From Cricetomys ansorgei (Eukaryota > Chordata > Mammalia > Rodentia > Nesomyidae), in the NCBI GenBank assembly GCA_026225945.1, contig JAMJFZ010001797.1, positions 1,496,001 through 1,560,000 of the forward strand: a stretch of 64,000 bases of DNA, given 5' to 3'. Position 1 is the stretch's first letter, and each line of letters begins with the position of its first letter. Of the stretch, positions 10,782-23,170 are shown one piece after another. The notes below the pieces were generated by a model. That model searched no databases and was not told the origin of the DNA. It was given only the letters and a program-made list of their open reading frames with translations. The translations under genes were made by a program, and so were the position numbers.

Positions 10782-11279
10782 TGGCTTAGTCACTGTTCTA
10801 TTGCTGTGAGACACCGTGACCAAGGCAGCTCTTATAAAAGAAATCATTTAATTGGGGCCTTGCCTACAGTTCCAGAGGCTTAATCCATTATCATCATGGT
10901 TGGGAACATGGCCGCTGTTATGGCAGGCATAGTCCCGGAGAGAGAGAGAGAGACAGACAGAGAGACAGACAGAGACACAGAGAGAGAGAGACAGACAGGC
11001 ACACACACACAGAGACAGAGACAGACAGATGACAGACAGACAGACAGACACACACACACATACACACACACAGAGGGAGAGATAGATAGATAGAGAGAGA
11101 GAGAGTGCAACTGGGCTTAGCATGGGCTTTTGAAACCTCAAAGCCCACCCCCAGTGACACACTTTTTCCAACAAGGCCACACCTCCTAATCCTTCTAATC
11201 ATTTCAAATAGTGCCACTCCCTGATGACTAAGCATTCAAATGTATGAGCTACGGGAGCCATTCTTACTCACACCACCAT
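10782..11279 (-). mobile_element. ORR1/MT-type MaLR LTR, reverse, split by simple repeat
   Basis: GGCTTAGTCACTGTTCTATT, CCAAGGCAGCTCTTATAAAA, CATTTAATTGGGGCC and CCATTATCATCATGGTTGG are the reverse complement of the ORR1/MT 3' end. GGCTTTTGAAACCTCAAAGC and AACAAGGCCACACCTCCTAA are its 5' half. About 170 bp of GA/GACA/CA repeat sits in the middle, where ORR1/MT LTRs are pyrimidine-rich on their own strand. Confidence 0.85.
10938..11105. repeat. Compound (GA)/(GACA)/(CA)/(GATA) repeat
   Basis: AGAGAGAG, ACAGACAGAGAG, GACAGACAGACA, CACACA and AGATAGATAGATAG runs in succession, nested in the MaLR LTR. Confidence 0.95.
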
Positions 11280-12861
11280 GCCCTCCTTCTATGAAGGGAT
11301 GTCACCAGCCAACAAGCCCAGATCTGAGGACCTTGTGTAAGAGGGCACCGCTGAGCTGGTGGCAGTTGGCTCAAAGGATAGACCTGTAAATGACAAAAAG
11401 CATTGGCACTGTCACATTAAACGGTGGGATTAATGCAAAGCCACTTCTTGAAGCACTATTCCATGCTCTCAAATCGGCCTGAGGTGGCTTCTTCCTGCCA
11501 CGGAGCCAACACCGCTTATACACAAATGCCCGGGGAAAGGGGCGTTAGGGAGCTTTCCAACACATGCATGGAGAAAGAGTGGGGCCTAAGTGCCCTGGCC
11601 CAGGACAGGTGCTGTCTTTGGTTTCTACTGCCTCAGCCTTGTATCAAGCCTCTTGTGGGGCACATACCTGCTGAGGGCATTCGGATGTTGGTTGCATTAC
11701 AGGAGGGTCTCGAGCATGGCCTTGGCCCCACTGGGCACTTCCCATAGGGCTCACCCTGATTCCCGTTTGTTCTGAGTCTTACTTTACTCTTGCCAGTGCA
11801 CCTGTGTCTGGATCTCTGCGGAGGGTCAATGAGGACATGGAACAGATCTTGTGCCCCAGAGTCCTCGTGGCACACGCCACCACCAGGTCTGTTATGGGAT
11901 GTGTAAACGTCTCTTCCCAAGAAGCTGAGAGGAAAAGGGCCCGCCTGTCTTAGATGGTGGAATAAGAACAGCACACAGGCAGCTGAGTAGCCGCCGTGAT
12001 TCCCGGCTGTTTCGACTCCCACTGTGCTGCTTCTCCTTGATTTGGCCGAATACATAGCAGCTTTGTTTCTCAGCATTCATTCATTCATTCATTCACGTTA
12101 TTTTAGTGCCTCTGGAGCACGGGCTCCGTAAGCAGGCTTGCTAGAGGCTCCGTGGTGCACACATCTGACCAAGCGTCTGCCCAGATGGAGTCTGCAACTG
12201 CTGGACGAAACAAGTAATTACAGCTACAAAAGCAATGCGTAATTATGAACCGTGATAAGGGGTAAGGAGGAGAGAACAGAGGCTTCCAGAGAGCAGGAAG
12301 GAGACCGGACTCGGGGACACACCTGCGGTTTGAAGAATGGCAATCTGAACTAAGCTGTGTTAGTCCCAGGTAGCCTAGCCAGCCCCCTCCGCTCAGCGGC
12401 TCAGCGTAGCTCAATGGCACCTTCTGTTCACATCACTGGGCTGAGAGTCTGGGCAGCTACAGCTGCCTTCCACGTGCATCCCAGTGTTCCGGGAGGCTTT
12501 GATCGTCCTGCTTGCCTTCCAGCATGCCGCAGGGAGAATCAGAACAGGGAGATGACATGTTTCCCTTCTATTGATTATCCGCCCCCCCCAGCTGCAGCAA
12601 ACCCCACGCCACACCCAATTCCAAGGAGACCAGAGCCTAGCATGAGAGAGGACCAGAGATGTTGGTGAGTGCTGGGAATATCTGCCACCTGGGGTAAGCA
12701 CGCAGAGGGGGTCTCCCAGGTTGGAGGGGGTGGTGGAGGGAGATACGAGGTGGGATGCGAGGATCTGACAACCGAAGAGAGAAGAGTGAGAGGAGGAGGT
12801 AGTCCACAGGTACGCCTCGAACTCAGGTCCAAGCACAACCGATGCTTTGTTTAAAATCTGG
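11280..12861. other. Unclassified; (ATTC)5 at 12075-12095
   Basis: No gene or dated repeat is clear. A short CATTCATTC run lies at 12075-12095. A segment 12591-12665 has a C-rich acceptor (CCGCCCCCCCCAG) and donor TTG|GTGAGTGC, but the exon between them is not recognisable. Confidence 0.35.
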
Positions 12862-12946
12862 CGTTGAGAGAGGGTCTCGCTGTATATCATTCGGGCTGGC
12901 CTCCAAACCGTGGACTTCCTGCCTCAGCCTCCCAAGCGCTGAGGTT
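12862..12946 (-). mobile_element. B1 SINE fragment, reverse
   Basis: GAGAGAGGGTCTCGCTGTAT, GGGCTGGCCTCCAAACCGTG and CTGCCTCAGCCTCCCAAGCG match the reverse 3' part of B1. Diverged and truncated. Confidence 0.75.
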
Positions 12947-13238
12947 CCCCTGCCCTTGGCTGCCTGGTTGACAGCGAGGTGTTTGGGTAGTGATTTATGG
13001 CTTACAACAGTAGTTTGGCTTGTTGTATGGAGAGAAGGAGTGGGAGACTGTTGAAAGCATCCAGGCTAGCAAGGACACCAGCTGACACTGTCTAGGGCAG
13101 CAGGGGAGAGTAGTGGAGGGGTTCAGGGGTGCTGGTGGTAGCGTGGACGGGGCTGATTGAAGAGCCAAGAAGGGTAGCAGGTTTTCGGTATTGAGATAGA
13201 GATGTTGTACCTGGAGACCAGGGCTGGGGGAGAAGTAC

Positions 13239-13280
<42 letters not shown>

Positions 13281-13300
13281 ATGCACGTGCGTGCACGTGT
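13239..13300. repeat. (GT)n microsatellite with GTGCATGCACGTGC end
   Basis: About 19 GT units followed by alternating purine-pyrimidine GCATGCACGTGCGTGCACGT, a sequence type that favours left-handed DNA. Confidence 0.95.
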
Positions 13301-16057
13301 GTAGCTTAGATTAAGTTTGCTATGGTGCAGTGAGAGATACCCCGAAACACCCCTCTGAGGGTGTCAGCACCTGGAGACAGCACTCGAGTCTCAGTATTAC
13401 CACTGGATGGGCAAAGGCTGTGCGTTTCCACTAACAGAAAAGGAGACCCTAGAGCAACAGGGGTTCTCTCTGTCCTCTTCCCCGAGGCACACGCCTTGCT
13501 GTCTGTCTTCAAATTCAGTGTTTTCATGGGAACCTAGAGGCGTAGAAAGGCCAGCAGACAAAGAGGTGTCTGTCACTGAAAAGACAAGTCGTTACTCACA
13601 GTTCCAGAGAGGCGACATGCCATGCCATGGGGCTGGGCGTATGGGGCAGTACCTACATCTGTCAGGAGGCAGAAGGAGGGGCGGAGCTGTGACTTACTGT
13701 TATGGCTTCTGTAGGAAAGAGCAAACGGTGCAAGCGGGCTCAGGTTGGGCCAGTTTGGATAGTTTCAGCAGCCCTGGCATACAAAAGTCACCTCTATTTT
13801 ACTAGTTTGGGGGACCGAGATTACTATGGCGGGTGGGTAAGAGACCCACGACTATTGGATAAGAGACCCACAGAGGAGTTTAGATATTGGACCTGAGATG
13901 GGCTGGGTGAGTTATGTTTTTCTCTCTGGGACAGGGCTGTACCTGGAGGGGCTGCCCCTGCGCGGTTCTTAAAGTCCAAAATGTCAAAGGTGTATAAAGC
14001 CACCCACACACGCTCACACAGAACAGATGCCTATGTGGCTCAGTGGCTATTATCAGAACACACAAGGACAAGAAAGGAAGCTGTGCCTTTGTATTTGGTT
14101 TGAGTTTGCTCTTCTTGGAAAAGCATTTTATTCCCCCCCTGCGAGATGGGTTGCCTGGGAGATCTAGTTACCAGGTCAGACTTTTAGTTGTCTGTACAGC
14201 AGCCTGGGCAGCATACAGCAGTGTCCTCGTGCCGTGGATGACGGCAGAGGAGAGGACCTAGAGGATGGAGACGCCATGAGGTGGCGTCAGAGGTGCTCAG
14301 GTGCACCCCTGTTCATGTGTGTGGACTCTGGCATTGACCTTCTGCTGCTGCCTGGGGGTATCTGAGCTGGTCACACAGACGTCTAAGTAGGCGAGGTGTG
14401 CACCATGTGACTGCTCTAGGGGGAGGAGGGAGTTTTGCTTTCCTGTTGCTCTTCATGTCTGCTGCTCTTATAAGGAGTCCTTGGCCCCTGACCCTGGTTT
14501 TTAGGGGGCTGTGAAGTCCCGGGGGTGTGTGTAGGATTCTCTGGGTGAGTGTGACATGCCTTGGGACTAGCGCAGAACAATTGGCTGGGATACACACTAT
14601 GAAGGTGCCACAGATCCTGTCTCGAGTCCCCTGGTGGCATACCTGGACCCTGATGGCTCAGAGATGTGTGCGAGCTCAGCCCCACCATAGGTCACGAGGT
14701 CAGAACTCAGATGTGGCATCCAGATACAAGGAGTGTGAATTAGCATGCAGTGTTCAGTCCCTGGAGCGGGAGACTCCATTCCTGGGTCAGGACTGGCGCT
14801 TGCCGTTCTGCAGGGGAGTCTGCCTTCTAGCCAGCGTGCGTTGTAGACTGTTGGGCATTCATCTAGAACCCCCCACCCTTTAGCATTTCTTATGTTTCTA
14901 GCAAACTAATGATTATCTGTTTGAAGGGAAAACACAAAGACTCCTACAGCAAGGATCAGTCACCGGAAAGAGAATTTAAAGTTACTGACAGTGGGTGGGT
15001 GACTTTCTTGGGTGAGGACTGACATGTGCACTGGTGGCTGTCTTCTCCGAGAATTCACTTTGAAGTCAGATGACAGTCAGCCTCTAGCCCTGTATCTGTG
15101 CCCACCCCGACCCCCACACCCCCATTGGGCACTTCCCAGCATATCCCTGTGGTGTTGGAGGGAGTGGCAGCAAGGTATGACCGGTGCTTAGCCCTGAGCA
15201 GAGTTCTGTCCTGCAAGCTTCCTGCCAGGGGTCTCTCCCTTGCCTCAAGTGTAACTACCCTTGGTCAGCAGGGACCTCGGTCAGCAGCATTTCGCTGTAG
15301 CAGGCAGATCAGCCCGGCTCATCTCCTTCTGTCTTCCAAGCATGGCTCCGTCACACCTGTGTTCAATTTCAGCCTCAGCATCTGTGCCTGGCCATGCATG
15401 GCTCACATTCCCGAGAGCCGCGTGATTGTAGGAAGAAGACAAGCCCTGTAAGGGCTGATTTGTTCTCCCTCTTTCTCTCCAGAGACGCCAGTGAGCAAGG
15501 ATGCGGCCGGGGAGGGGTGGCCATTGCTGTCTTTGCTGGTAGCGGGACCCTCCCTAGCCCCGCAACCCTGATGCTGCCCTGGCTCCTGCTGGGGCGCTTG
15601 GCAGAGCCGGGCAATGAAAGGGGAGAGGTCGCCATGTTCTTCACTTCTCCCTCCAGCCGGGGCCTCAGATCGAGTTGCTCTGCTGTTGGAACCCTCCACT
15701 GGCACCGAGCAGATCACGTGAAGGTGTGGCTCTGAAGACAGCCTGAGTTTCTGCATTTTTCTCAGGCTCTCGGCTGCTGCTGCTGTTGCTGGTCCTAACA
15801 CAGGATTCCCCGCCTTCCGGTGATCCTCACACTCACCCCTGCCCGTTCCCTCCCCTTTCTCCTTGCTATGCCCTCTTACATTCATTGGCCTCTCTGTACT
15901 CCAACACATCAGGTAAGCTCTACCTCAGGGCCTTTGCACATCCTGTTTCTCTCTGTCTCAGACAGTTGGCTCACTCCCTGTGAGGTATGAACTCCAGTGT
16001 CTCCCTTTAAGCAAAAGGTCGCCAGACTTCTGTTTTTAAAGCTGTACTTCAGACTCC
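13301..16057. other. Unclassified 2.7-kb stretch
   Basis: No named repeat and no gene is supported. A 12-bp word TAAGAGACCCAC repeats at about 13838 and 13859. A short segment after 15480 is bounded by TTTCTCTCCAG and a GTAGCG donor, but the donor is poor. Confidence 0.35.
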
Positions 16058-16126
16058 CAGCAACACCCAGACTCCACTCCCAGCAACACCCAGACTCCAC
16101 TCCCAGCAACACCCAGACTCCACTCC
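16058..16126. repeat. Three perfect 23-bp tandem units
   Basis: The unit starting CAGCAACACCCAGACTCCAC (23 bp) is repeated exactly three times with no mismatch, which suggests recent expansion. Confidence 0.95.
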
Positions 16127-16313
16127 CTCTTGTCTTATGCACAGGATACACGATGTCACAGCAGCGTGTCGGAGGTGTCTTTTTCTGTCAGTCTTTCTTA
16201 GCTAGGAAGTAAATTTCCAGGGGTCGCACAATCTCATCTTTGCACTCACCGCTCTGTCTTCAGCTTCTAGAAGGATGGTTGACGGTACAGACAGCTCCGG
16301 AAACAGTCATCAA

Positions 16314-16480
16314 GGGCCTGGGGAGATGCTCAGTGGTTAAAAACACTCGTCCTTGCAGAGGACCCTGTTTCAGTTCCCAGCACCCCACATGGCACTGTGG
16401 TACACAGATATGTAGGATCAAAACACTCAGATATGTCAGATAAAATACAGAAATCTAAGAAAATTAAAAAGAAAAATCAG
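16314..16480 (+). mobile_element. B2-type SINE
   Basis: GGGCCTGGGGAGATGCTCAG head, CTTGCAGAGGACCCTGTTTC, and CAGCACCCCACATGGCACTG, then an A-rich 3' end. Diverged. Confidence 0.8.
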
Positions 16481-16611
16481 TGGCAAAGATTCTGTTTAAC
16501 AGAAGAGTCATCAAAACATTAGTATTTTGATTTTGTTTTTGGATAGTCCTAGATCAAGGCCTCTTAAAAACAAACAAGCAAACAGGCAGACTGACAGACA
16601 GACCAACAAGC

Positions 16612-16893
16612 AGACTGGAGAGCTGGTTTAGGAGGAAAGCATTTTCTATGCAACTGCGAGGACCCGAGTCTGGACCCCAGCACCCACACAAGGCTGCACG
16701 TCTGCCGTGCCAGTGCCCCTGGGGGAGAAGCAGAGACAGCAGGAGCAACACGAATAGGTCAGCTAGCTTCCACAGACAGTGCTGAGCAATGGGAAATCCC
16801 GTCGCATGCAAGATGACCGGCCAGGACCGACACCGGAAGTTGTCCTCTGGTCTCCGCACACGTAACCAACGTGCACGCACTCGCACCCCCACA
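16612..16893 (+). mobile_element. B4-type SINE, diverged
   Basis: ACTGGAGAGCTGGTTTAGGA and GAGGACCCGAGTCTGGACCC form the head. A worn B1-like part follows (CCCCTGGGGGAGAAGCAG) and GTTGTCCTCTGGTCTCCGCA forms the tail, which passes into a GATA/GACA run. Confidence 0.65.
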
Positions 16894-16948
16894 GAGATAG
16901 ATAGAGACAGAGACAGAGATAGACAGAGACAGACAGAGATAGAGAGGG
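16894..16948. repeat. (GATA/GACA)n repeat
   Basis: AGATAGATAGAGACAGAGAC followed by AGATAGACAGAGACAGACAG, at the tail of the B4. Confidence 0.9.
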
Positions 16949-17402
16949 ATATGTGCCGTACTGGACCTGGGTCAAAGGCGCTAGGGACCCTGCCCTCCCC
17001 AGTGCAGGAGGGATCAGGCCCTCCCCCCTGCTGACTCCGTGCCATCCACATTAAGGGCGATAGCCACCCACCTCTGCTGCCCGCACACATGAAAACCATG
17101 CGCGGAGGATGGGAACCTAGGCACCTCCTACCTATGAATTTCCTGAGCCTATTCTGAATCAACGACCTCTGCGGAGTCCCGGGACTGATTCATTGTGTCC
17201 CGACCCATGCACTCGTTCTTAGCGCTGGGAATCAGGGTCCACAGTGGTCCCAGAACCCCGGCTCCCCGCTCCTGTGCTCCCCCGTCCCTCTCTCAGCACG
17301 GATTCCCTGGGCCTGGCCAGCACGGAGATCTGGGCCAAAACCCAGCTGGTGGTTGGGCTGGGACAGAGTGGCGATGGACCATCACGGGAGCCATACTAAC
17401 AG
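16949..17402. other. No feature recognised
   Basis: GC-moderate sequence between a B4 tail and the large minisatellite. Confidence 0.4.
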
Positions 17403-18908
17403 ATATGGACATACACAAAGAGACAGACAGACAGACAGACACACACACACACAAGGGGAATATGGACACACACAGGTAGACAGACAGACAGACAGACAGA
17501 CAGACACACACACACGGGGAATATGGACACACACAGGTAGACAGACAGACAGACAGACAGACACACACACACACACACACGGGGAATATGGACACACACA
17601 GGTAGACAGACAGACAGACAGACACACACACACACATGGGGAATATGGACACACACAGGTAGACAGACGGACAAACACACACACACACACAAGGGGAATA
17701 TGGACACACACAGGTAGACAGACAGGCAGACACACACACACACACACACACACAAGGGGAATATGGACACACACAGGTAGACAGACAGACGGACAACACA
17801 CACACACACACACACAAGGGGAATATGGACACACACAGGTAGACAGACAGACAGACACACACACACAAGGGGAATATGGACACACAGGTAGACAGACAGA
17901 CAGACAGACACACACACACACACACACGGGGAATATGGACACACACAGGTAGACAGACAGACAGACAGACAGACACACACACACACACACACGGGGAATA
18001 TGGACACACACAGGTAGACAGACAGACAGACAGACACACACACATGGGGAATATGGACACACACAGGTAGACAGACGGACAAACACACACACACACACAC
18101 ACACAAGGGGAATATGGACACACACAGGTAGACAGACAGGCAGACACACACACACACACACACACACACACAAGGGGAATATGGACACACACAGGTAGAC
18201 AGACAGACAGACAGACAGACACACACACACGGGGAATATGGACACACACAGGTAGACAGACGGACAAACACACACACACACACACACACAAGGGGAATAT
18301 GGACACACACAGGTAGACAGACAGACAGACACACACACACAAGGGGAATATGGACACACACAGGTAGACAGACAGACAGACAGACACACACACACACGGG
18401 GAATATGGACACACACAGGTAGACAGACGGACAAACACACACACACACACAAGGGGAATATGGACACACACAGGTAGACAGACAGGCAGACACACACACA
18501 CACACACACACACAAGGGGAATATGGACACACACAGGTAGACAGACAGACGGACAAACACACACACACACACACACACAAGGGGAATATGGACACACACA
18601 GGTAGACAGACAGACAGACACACACACACAAGGGGAATATGGACACACAGGTAGACAGACAGACAGACAGACACACACACACACACACACGGGGAATATG
18701 GACACACACAGGTAGACAGACAGACAGACAGACAGACAGACACACACACACACACACGGGGAATATGGACACACACAGGTAGACAGACAGACAGACAGAC
18801 ACACACACATGGGGAATATGGACACACACAGGTAGACAGACGGACAAACACACACACACACACACACACAAGGGGAATATGGACACACACAGGTAGACAG
18901 ACAGGACA

Positions 18909-18941
<33 letters not shown>

Positions 18942-19123
18942 GGGGAATATGGACACACACAGGTAGACAGACAGACAGACAGACAGACACACACACACAC
19001 GGGGAATATGGACACACACAGGTAGACAGACAGACAGACAGACAGACACACACACACACACACACACACGGGGAATATGGACACACACAGATAGACAGAC
19101 AGACAGACACACACACACACACA
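17403..19123. repeat. Large minisatellite (GGGGAATATGG + GACA + CA), about 28 units, with ~762-bp higher-order repeat
   Basis: About 28 units of 51-69 bp each contain GGGGAATATGGACACACA, GGTAGACAGACAGACAGACA and a (CA)n of varying length. Variant units (GACGGACAAACAC, GACAGGCAGAC, and the shortened GGACACACAGGTAG) recur in the same order at 760-765 bp offset (for example 17665 and 18425; 17876 and 18640; 18076 and 18841), so a multi-unit block was duplicated. The array lacks stops in several frames, so frames of 570-627 codons on the minus strand are artefacts (CVCVC/PYSP repeats). Confidence 0.95.
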
Positions 19124-19853
19124 TGCCTCAGAATGTCAAAAATGCAATATCTAGAAAAATAATATTTAGAAGCCATTTATTTATCTTTTAAATAGAAATT
19201 CATTTGAGGAACACATGAAAAACACATGAGAAAGCTGTTGGCAACTTCACACACTAAACTAGGCAATCATCGCTTATGTTTATAAGAGTAAGCTCTCAGG
19301 TCTACAGTGACAGCTACATGCTATTCACAGTTGTGAACAGACACATTGTGTTCATAAAGAGATCAGTCAAAAAATGAAGTGCTTACATGCATATTCCTGG
19401 GGCTGACAGTTCTGTGTACCCAATGCTATAACTGGTCATCTGCAATTCTGAAACCAACACCCCAAGTCTTTTGCTGCAGTGGATCAGCAACTGTGAAGGG
19501 CAGTAATCGCATATGCAGCTGTGAAGGAGCCAGTATTGCTGAAAATCCTGTCTTTCCCGTGTGTTCACGTAGAAAGGACGTCTGTACTTATTGAAAGGCC
19601 CTCAGCATCTTCACACACAAACACAAAGCCCATGTCTAATGAGTCAAAATTACAAAAATGCATGGAATAAGAACTCTGTAACATTCTTCACACAATTCAT
19701 GCCTCCAGTATTAGAAGGAATGCAAAGATAAATGAACAACACAGTGATTTCTAACTAGGCTGCCTGCATTCATTTAACAACAACAACAAAAACCCAAACA
19801 AACCAAAGAAAGTACTAAGAAGATTCAGAATGTGAGATACTGAATCACAGGGC
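19124..19853. other. No feature recognised between two minisatellites
   Basis: AT-richer sequence with (CAA)n-like AACAACAACAAAAACCC near 19780. No gene seen. Confidence 0.4.
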
Positions 19854-19854
19854 C

Positions 19855-20809
19855 AGGCCCTGAGGAGGTGTGCCTCAGGAGTGGGCCCTGAGGAGGTGTG
19901 TGCGCCTCAGGAGCGGGCCCTGAGGAGGTGTGTGTGCCTCAGGAGCGGGCCCTGAGGAGGTGTGTGTGCCTCAGGAGCGGGCCCTGAGGAGGTGTGTGTG
20001 CCTCAGGAGCGGGCCCTGAGGAGGTGTGCCTCAGGAGTGGGCCCTGAGGAGAGTGTGTGCGCCTCAGGAGCGGGCCCTGAGGAGGTGTGTGTGCCTCAGG
20101 AGCGGGCCCTGAGGAGGTGTGTGTGCCTCAGGAGCGGGCCCTGAGGAGGTGTGTGTGCTCAGGAGCGGGCCCTGAGGAGGTGTGCCTCAGGAGCGGGCCC
20201 TGAGGAGGTGTGTGACCTCAGGAGCAGGCCCTGAGGAGGTGTGTGTACCTCAGGAGCGGGCCCTGAGGAGGTGTGTGTGCCTCAGGAGCGGGCCCTGAGG
20301 AGGTGTGTGTGCCTCAGGAGCGGGCCCTGAGGAGGTGTGTGTGCCTCAGGAGTGGGCCCTGAGGAGGTGTGCCTCAGGAGCGGGCCCTGAGGAGGTGTGT
20401 GTACCTCAGGAGCGGGCCCTGAGGAGGTGTGTGTACCTCAGGAGCGGGCCCTGAGGAGGCGTGTGTACCTCAGGAGCGGGCCCTGAGGAGGTGTGTGTAC
20501 CTCAGGAGCGGGCCCTGAGGAGGTGTGTGTACCTCAGGAGCGGGCCCTGAGGAGGTGTGTGTGCCTCAGGAGCGGGCCCTGAGGAGGTGTGTGTGCCTCA
20601 GGAGCGGGCCCTGAGGAGGTGTGTGTGCCTCAGGAGCGGGCCCTGAGGAGGTGTGTGTGCCTCAGGAGTGGGCCCTGAGGAGGTGTGTGTGCCTCAGGAG
20701 CGGGCCCTGAGGAGGTGTGTGTACCTCAGGAGCGGGCCCTGAGGAGGTGTGTGTGCCTCAGGAGCAGGCCCTGAGGAGGTCTATGAATCTGAGGAGCGGG
20801 CCCTGAGGA
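19855..20809. repeat. GC-rich minisatellite, about 30 units of 27-33 bp
   Basis: The core GGGCCCTGAGGAGGTGTG is followed by (TG)1-3 and CCTCAGGAGC. Units differ mostly in the number of TG steps and in GCGG/GTGG/GTAC variants. CCTGAGG and CCTCAGG inside each unit, and GGGCCC at the junction, make local inverted repeats. Confidence 0.95.
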
Positions 20810-22847
20810 CCTGGGTCATGAAGCAGACACACCCCACAAAGCTTAGCACAGTTCTAATGTTCATTCCACCTAACATCAGGTAGCAGTCCTGGGCACAACC
20901 AAAAATGTACTCATCTCTTCGTGTATGGCTCCCACCCCTTGTGTAGTGTTACTTAAAAATGGGAATTGCAGTTTCCAGGGTTTCAGTAGTCAAAATTTTC
21001 ATCTTTTAGGATTTTGGAGTTGTAGAGATTTAGACTTCGGAGACGCAGATCTGGCAGAATGACGGTATTTGTGAAGTTTTTCTTCTGACATTTTGTCTTT
21101 CAGGCTTGTGACCAGCTGCCTAAACGCTTCCCTTCAGCTGCTTCTCAGTCTGTCGTCAGCGCCTTCCAGTTGAAGGACAGGCCGTGCCTTCATCTCACTC
21201 ACTCAGTGCTTGGCATGTGCCCGTGTGGAAGGCGGTCATACCTGGCGACGCAGACTGTCTCCACTTGGTTGTGTGGTTTGAGCGCCTCTGTCTATCCCGC
21301 TGTTTTCCCCAGCTGTGCAGAACGGGGGCTACAGGACTTGCAGAGGGTCTGCAGAGCAGGTCTCAGCTGACAGTCAATGAGCTAGGCATCGCCTTCTCCT
21401 CATGAGCAGAGGGGCTGGGGCCTTCCTGCAAGGCAAAGCCAGAGAGCCTCACGATGCTCCTGGGTGGTCTGTATGCAGGAATCAGGCTCACGCTACGCCC
21501 CGCAAGCACACTGTCAAATTCAGGAAGCTGGAGATGGGTTTGCCAGGGCCTGTCATTTCATGAGTTGGGAGCGCAAACCTTTAGAAAAAGAGCATTCCTT
21601 TAGATTTAGTAAACATCCGCAGGATAGACAGAAACTGGCATTTAGAATAAAGCCATCTGGGTCACCAGTGGTTGGCGTGAGCTGGGTGTGGAGCACGTGA
21701 ATGTTAGGCTGACAGCTGGAGACAGTCGAGAACTCTCTCAGAGCTGAGCGATCCGGCCTGACACATAGGATCATGAAAGACTGAAATGAACCCCCGGCTT
21801 GCGGATGGGGCGGATGATCCGCCTAAGTTCTGAACCCCTCCTGATAATCCTTTTGTGATTAAGGTAAACTGTTCACCAGGGACCTCCCTGGGTCTTAAGT
21901 TAGGGCTGCTTTTAAAACCTACGTGTACAGCTTGGCTAAGTTCTTGCTGAGTTTGTACACAGTTCTGGAAACTTCTCTCTCATTTCCCCCTCTTAGTATG
22001 CAGGATGCCTTCCTTTCACTGGGCACCCATGAGGGGTACTCTTCATTGTCCTCTTCGTTGAGTTTGGAGCCCTTAGGAGACACACCTCTGGATGTTTCCC
22101 GGGCCCTTGGGTGACTTTTCGAAACATAATGATGATGTGACCCAGTACCGTTTCTGTGGCTTTTGTCCCAGAGTGACTTTCTTTTTCTGTTTCCAGTGGA
22201 CAGTGTCCATGCAGGGAGCCATAGTCAGTTCTTGCAACCAGTCTGTACAGTTGCACAGGATAATCATAATCAGTTGGAGTCTGACCTAGTTACCAGCAAC
22301 CCCCAACCCCCGACTCCCAAGGGCATCCACGGGCTAAGATTTTCCTGAGACCCACACGGGGTGCTGCTTCCTGCTCCGATCCTCAGCAGGTGGGTGTCCT
22401 CAGCCCTCGGCATCAACTGTGACACAGTGGTTCTTCGTGTGCCTGTGTTTCCGATCTCTTCCCTGTGGTCTTGGGACAGATAATCAAGAACTGTGTTAAC
22501 AGGGAAAACCATGAGCTGTCCTTTAGGTTCCAGGTAGAACCGGTGTAGTGTCGGCTGCCTTTTGTGATGTCACAGATTGCCCCTAAAATGTAGCGACTTG
22601 CAACCATGTGTTTTTCGAATGTCCCCACAGGATCTGAGCGGCTCCTGAGGGCCTTGCTCTGAGTTTCCCTCTCAGACCAAGCCTGACCTGGATGTTCAGC
22701 TTGTTTGCTCATGCGAAGCTGGGTCTGCCTGGCACAGTGTCCCACTGGGGTCTCGAGGTTCATCGGAGGGGGTCTGTTTCCGAGTTCTGGCATGGGTTGT
22801 TGACAAGATCGGTGTCCTCACAGTCTGTTGGGCAGGGGCCTCAGATG
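20810..22847. other. Unclassified 2-kb stretch
   Basis: No named repeat or gene. Open frames up to 126 codons (22413-22793 minus) show no recognisable domain. Confidence 0.35.
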
Positions 22848-23164
22848 TGTTGTGGGCGTTTTATTTTTAGTTATGTATAAAATAATTGTTTTGTGCACTG
22901 TTGGGCGAGGGGCTCTCCCTAGGTCTTGGTGTTTTGTATTGTCTGCAGGTAGTAGATTTCTGTGGGGGATGTTTGATTGCTTATGATCTGCACCTGAGGA
23001 GTTCTGAATCAGTAAAAACACCTGATCCCAGATGCCTGGGATCCACTGTCCCGTATGCCACTTGCCGTGATGGTAGTTCCCTCTGCTGAGGTCTGGCAGG
23101 GTTTGCACCAATGAATACGCCTCTGTGTCTCCTTGCTGAGCCCATACAGTGACTAACTACTACA
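22848..23164 (+). mobile_element. Solo LTR, family A (copy 5, short subtype) with perfect 6-bp TSD
   Basis: TGTTGTGGGCGTTTTATTTT to CTACTACA. The hexamer CAGATG occurs at 22842-22847 and 23165-23170. AATCAGTAAAAACACC replaces AATAAA with AGTAAA. Confidence 0.9.
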
Positions 23165-23170
23165 CAGATG

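Noticed and set aside
12591..12665. Possible exon ending TTG|GTGAGTGC
   Set aside because: The acceptor is just a C run, two frames have stops, and no coding signal is visible; recorded only in the interval note.
17293..19176. Three overlapping minus-strand frames of 574-627 codons rich in CVCVC and PYSPC
   Set aside because: They arise because the minisatellite unit has no stop in several frames; the peptide repeats exactly with the DNA unit and all frames are open together.
17403..20809. CRISPR-like look of repeats with variable spacers
   Set aside because: The variable parts are microsatellite length differences, not unique spacers; the host sequence is rodent and there are no cas genes.
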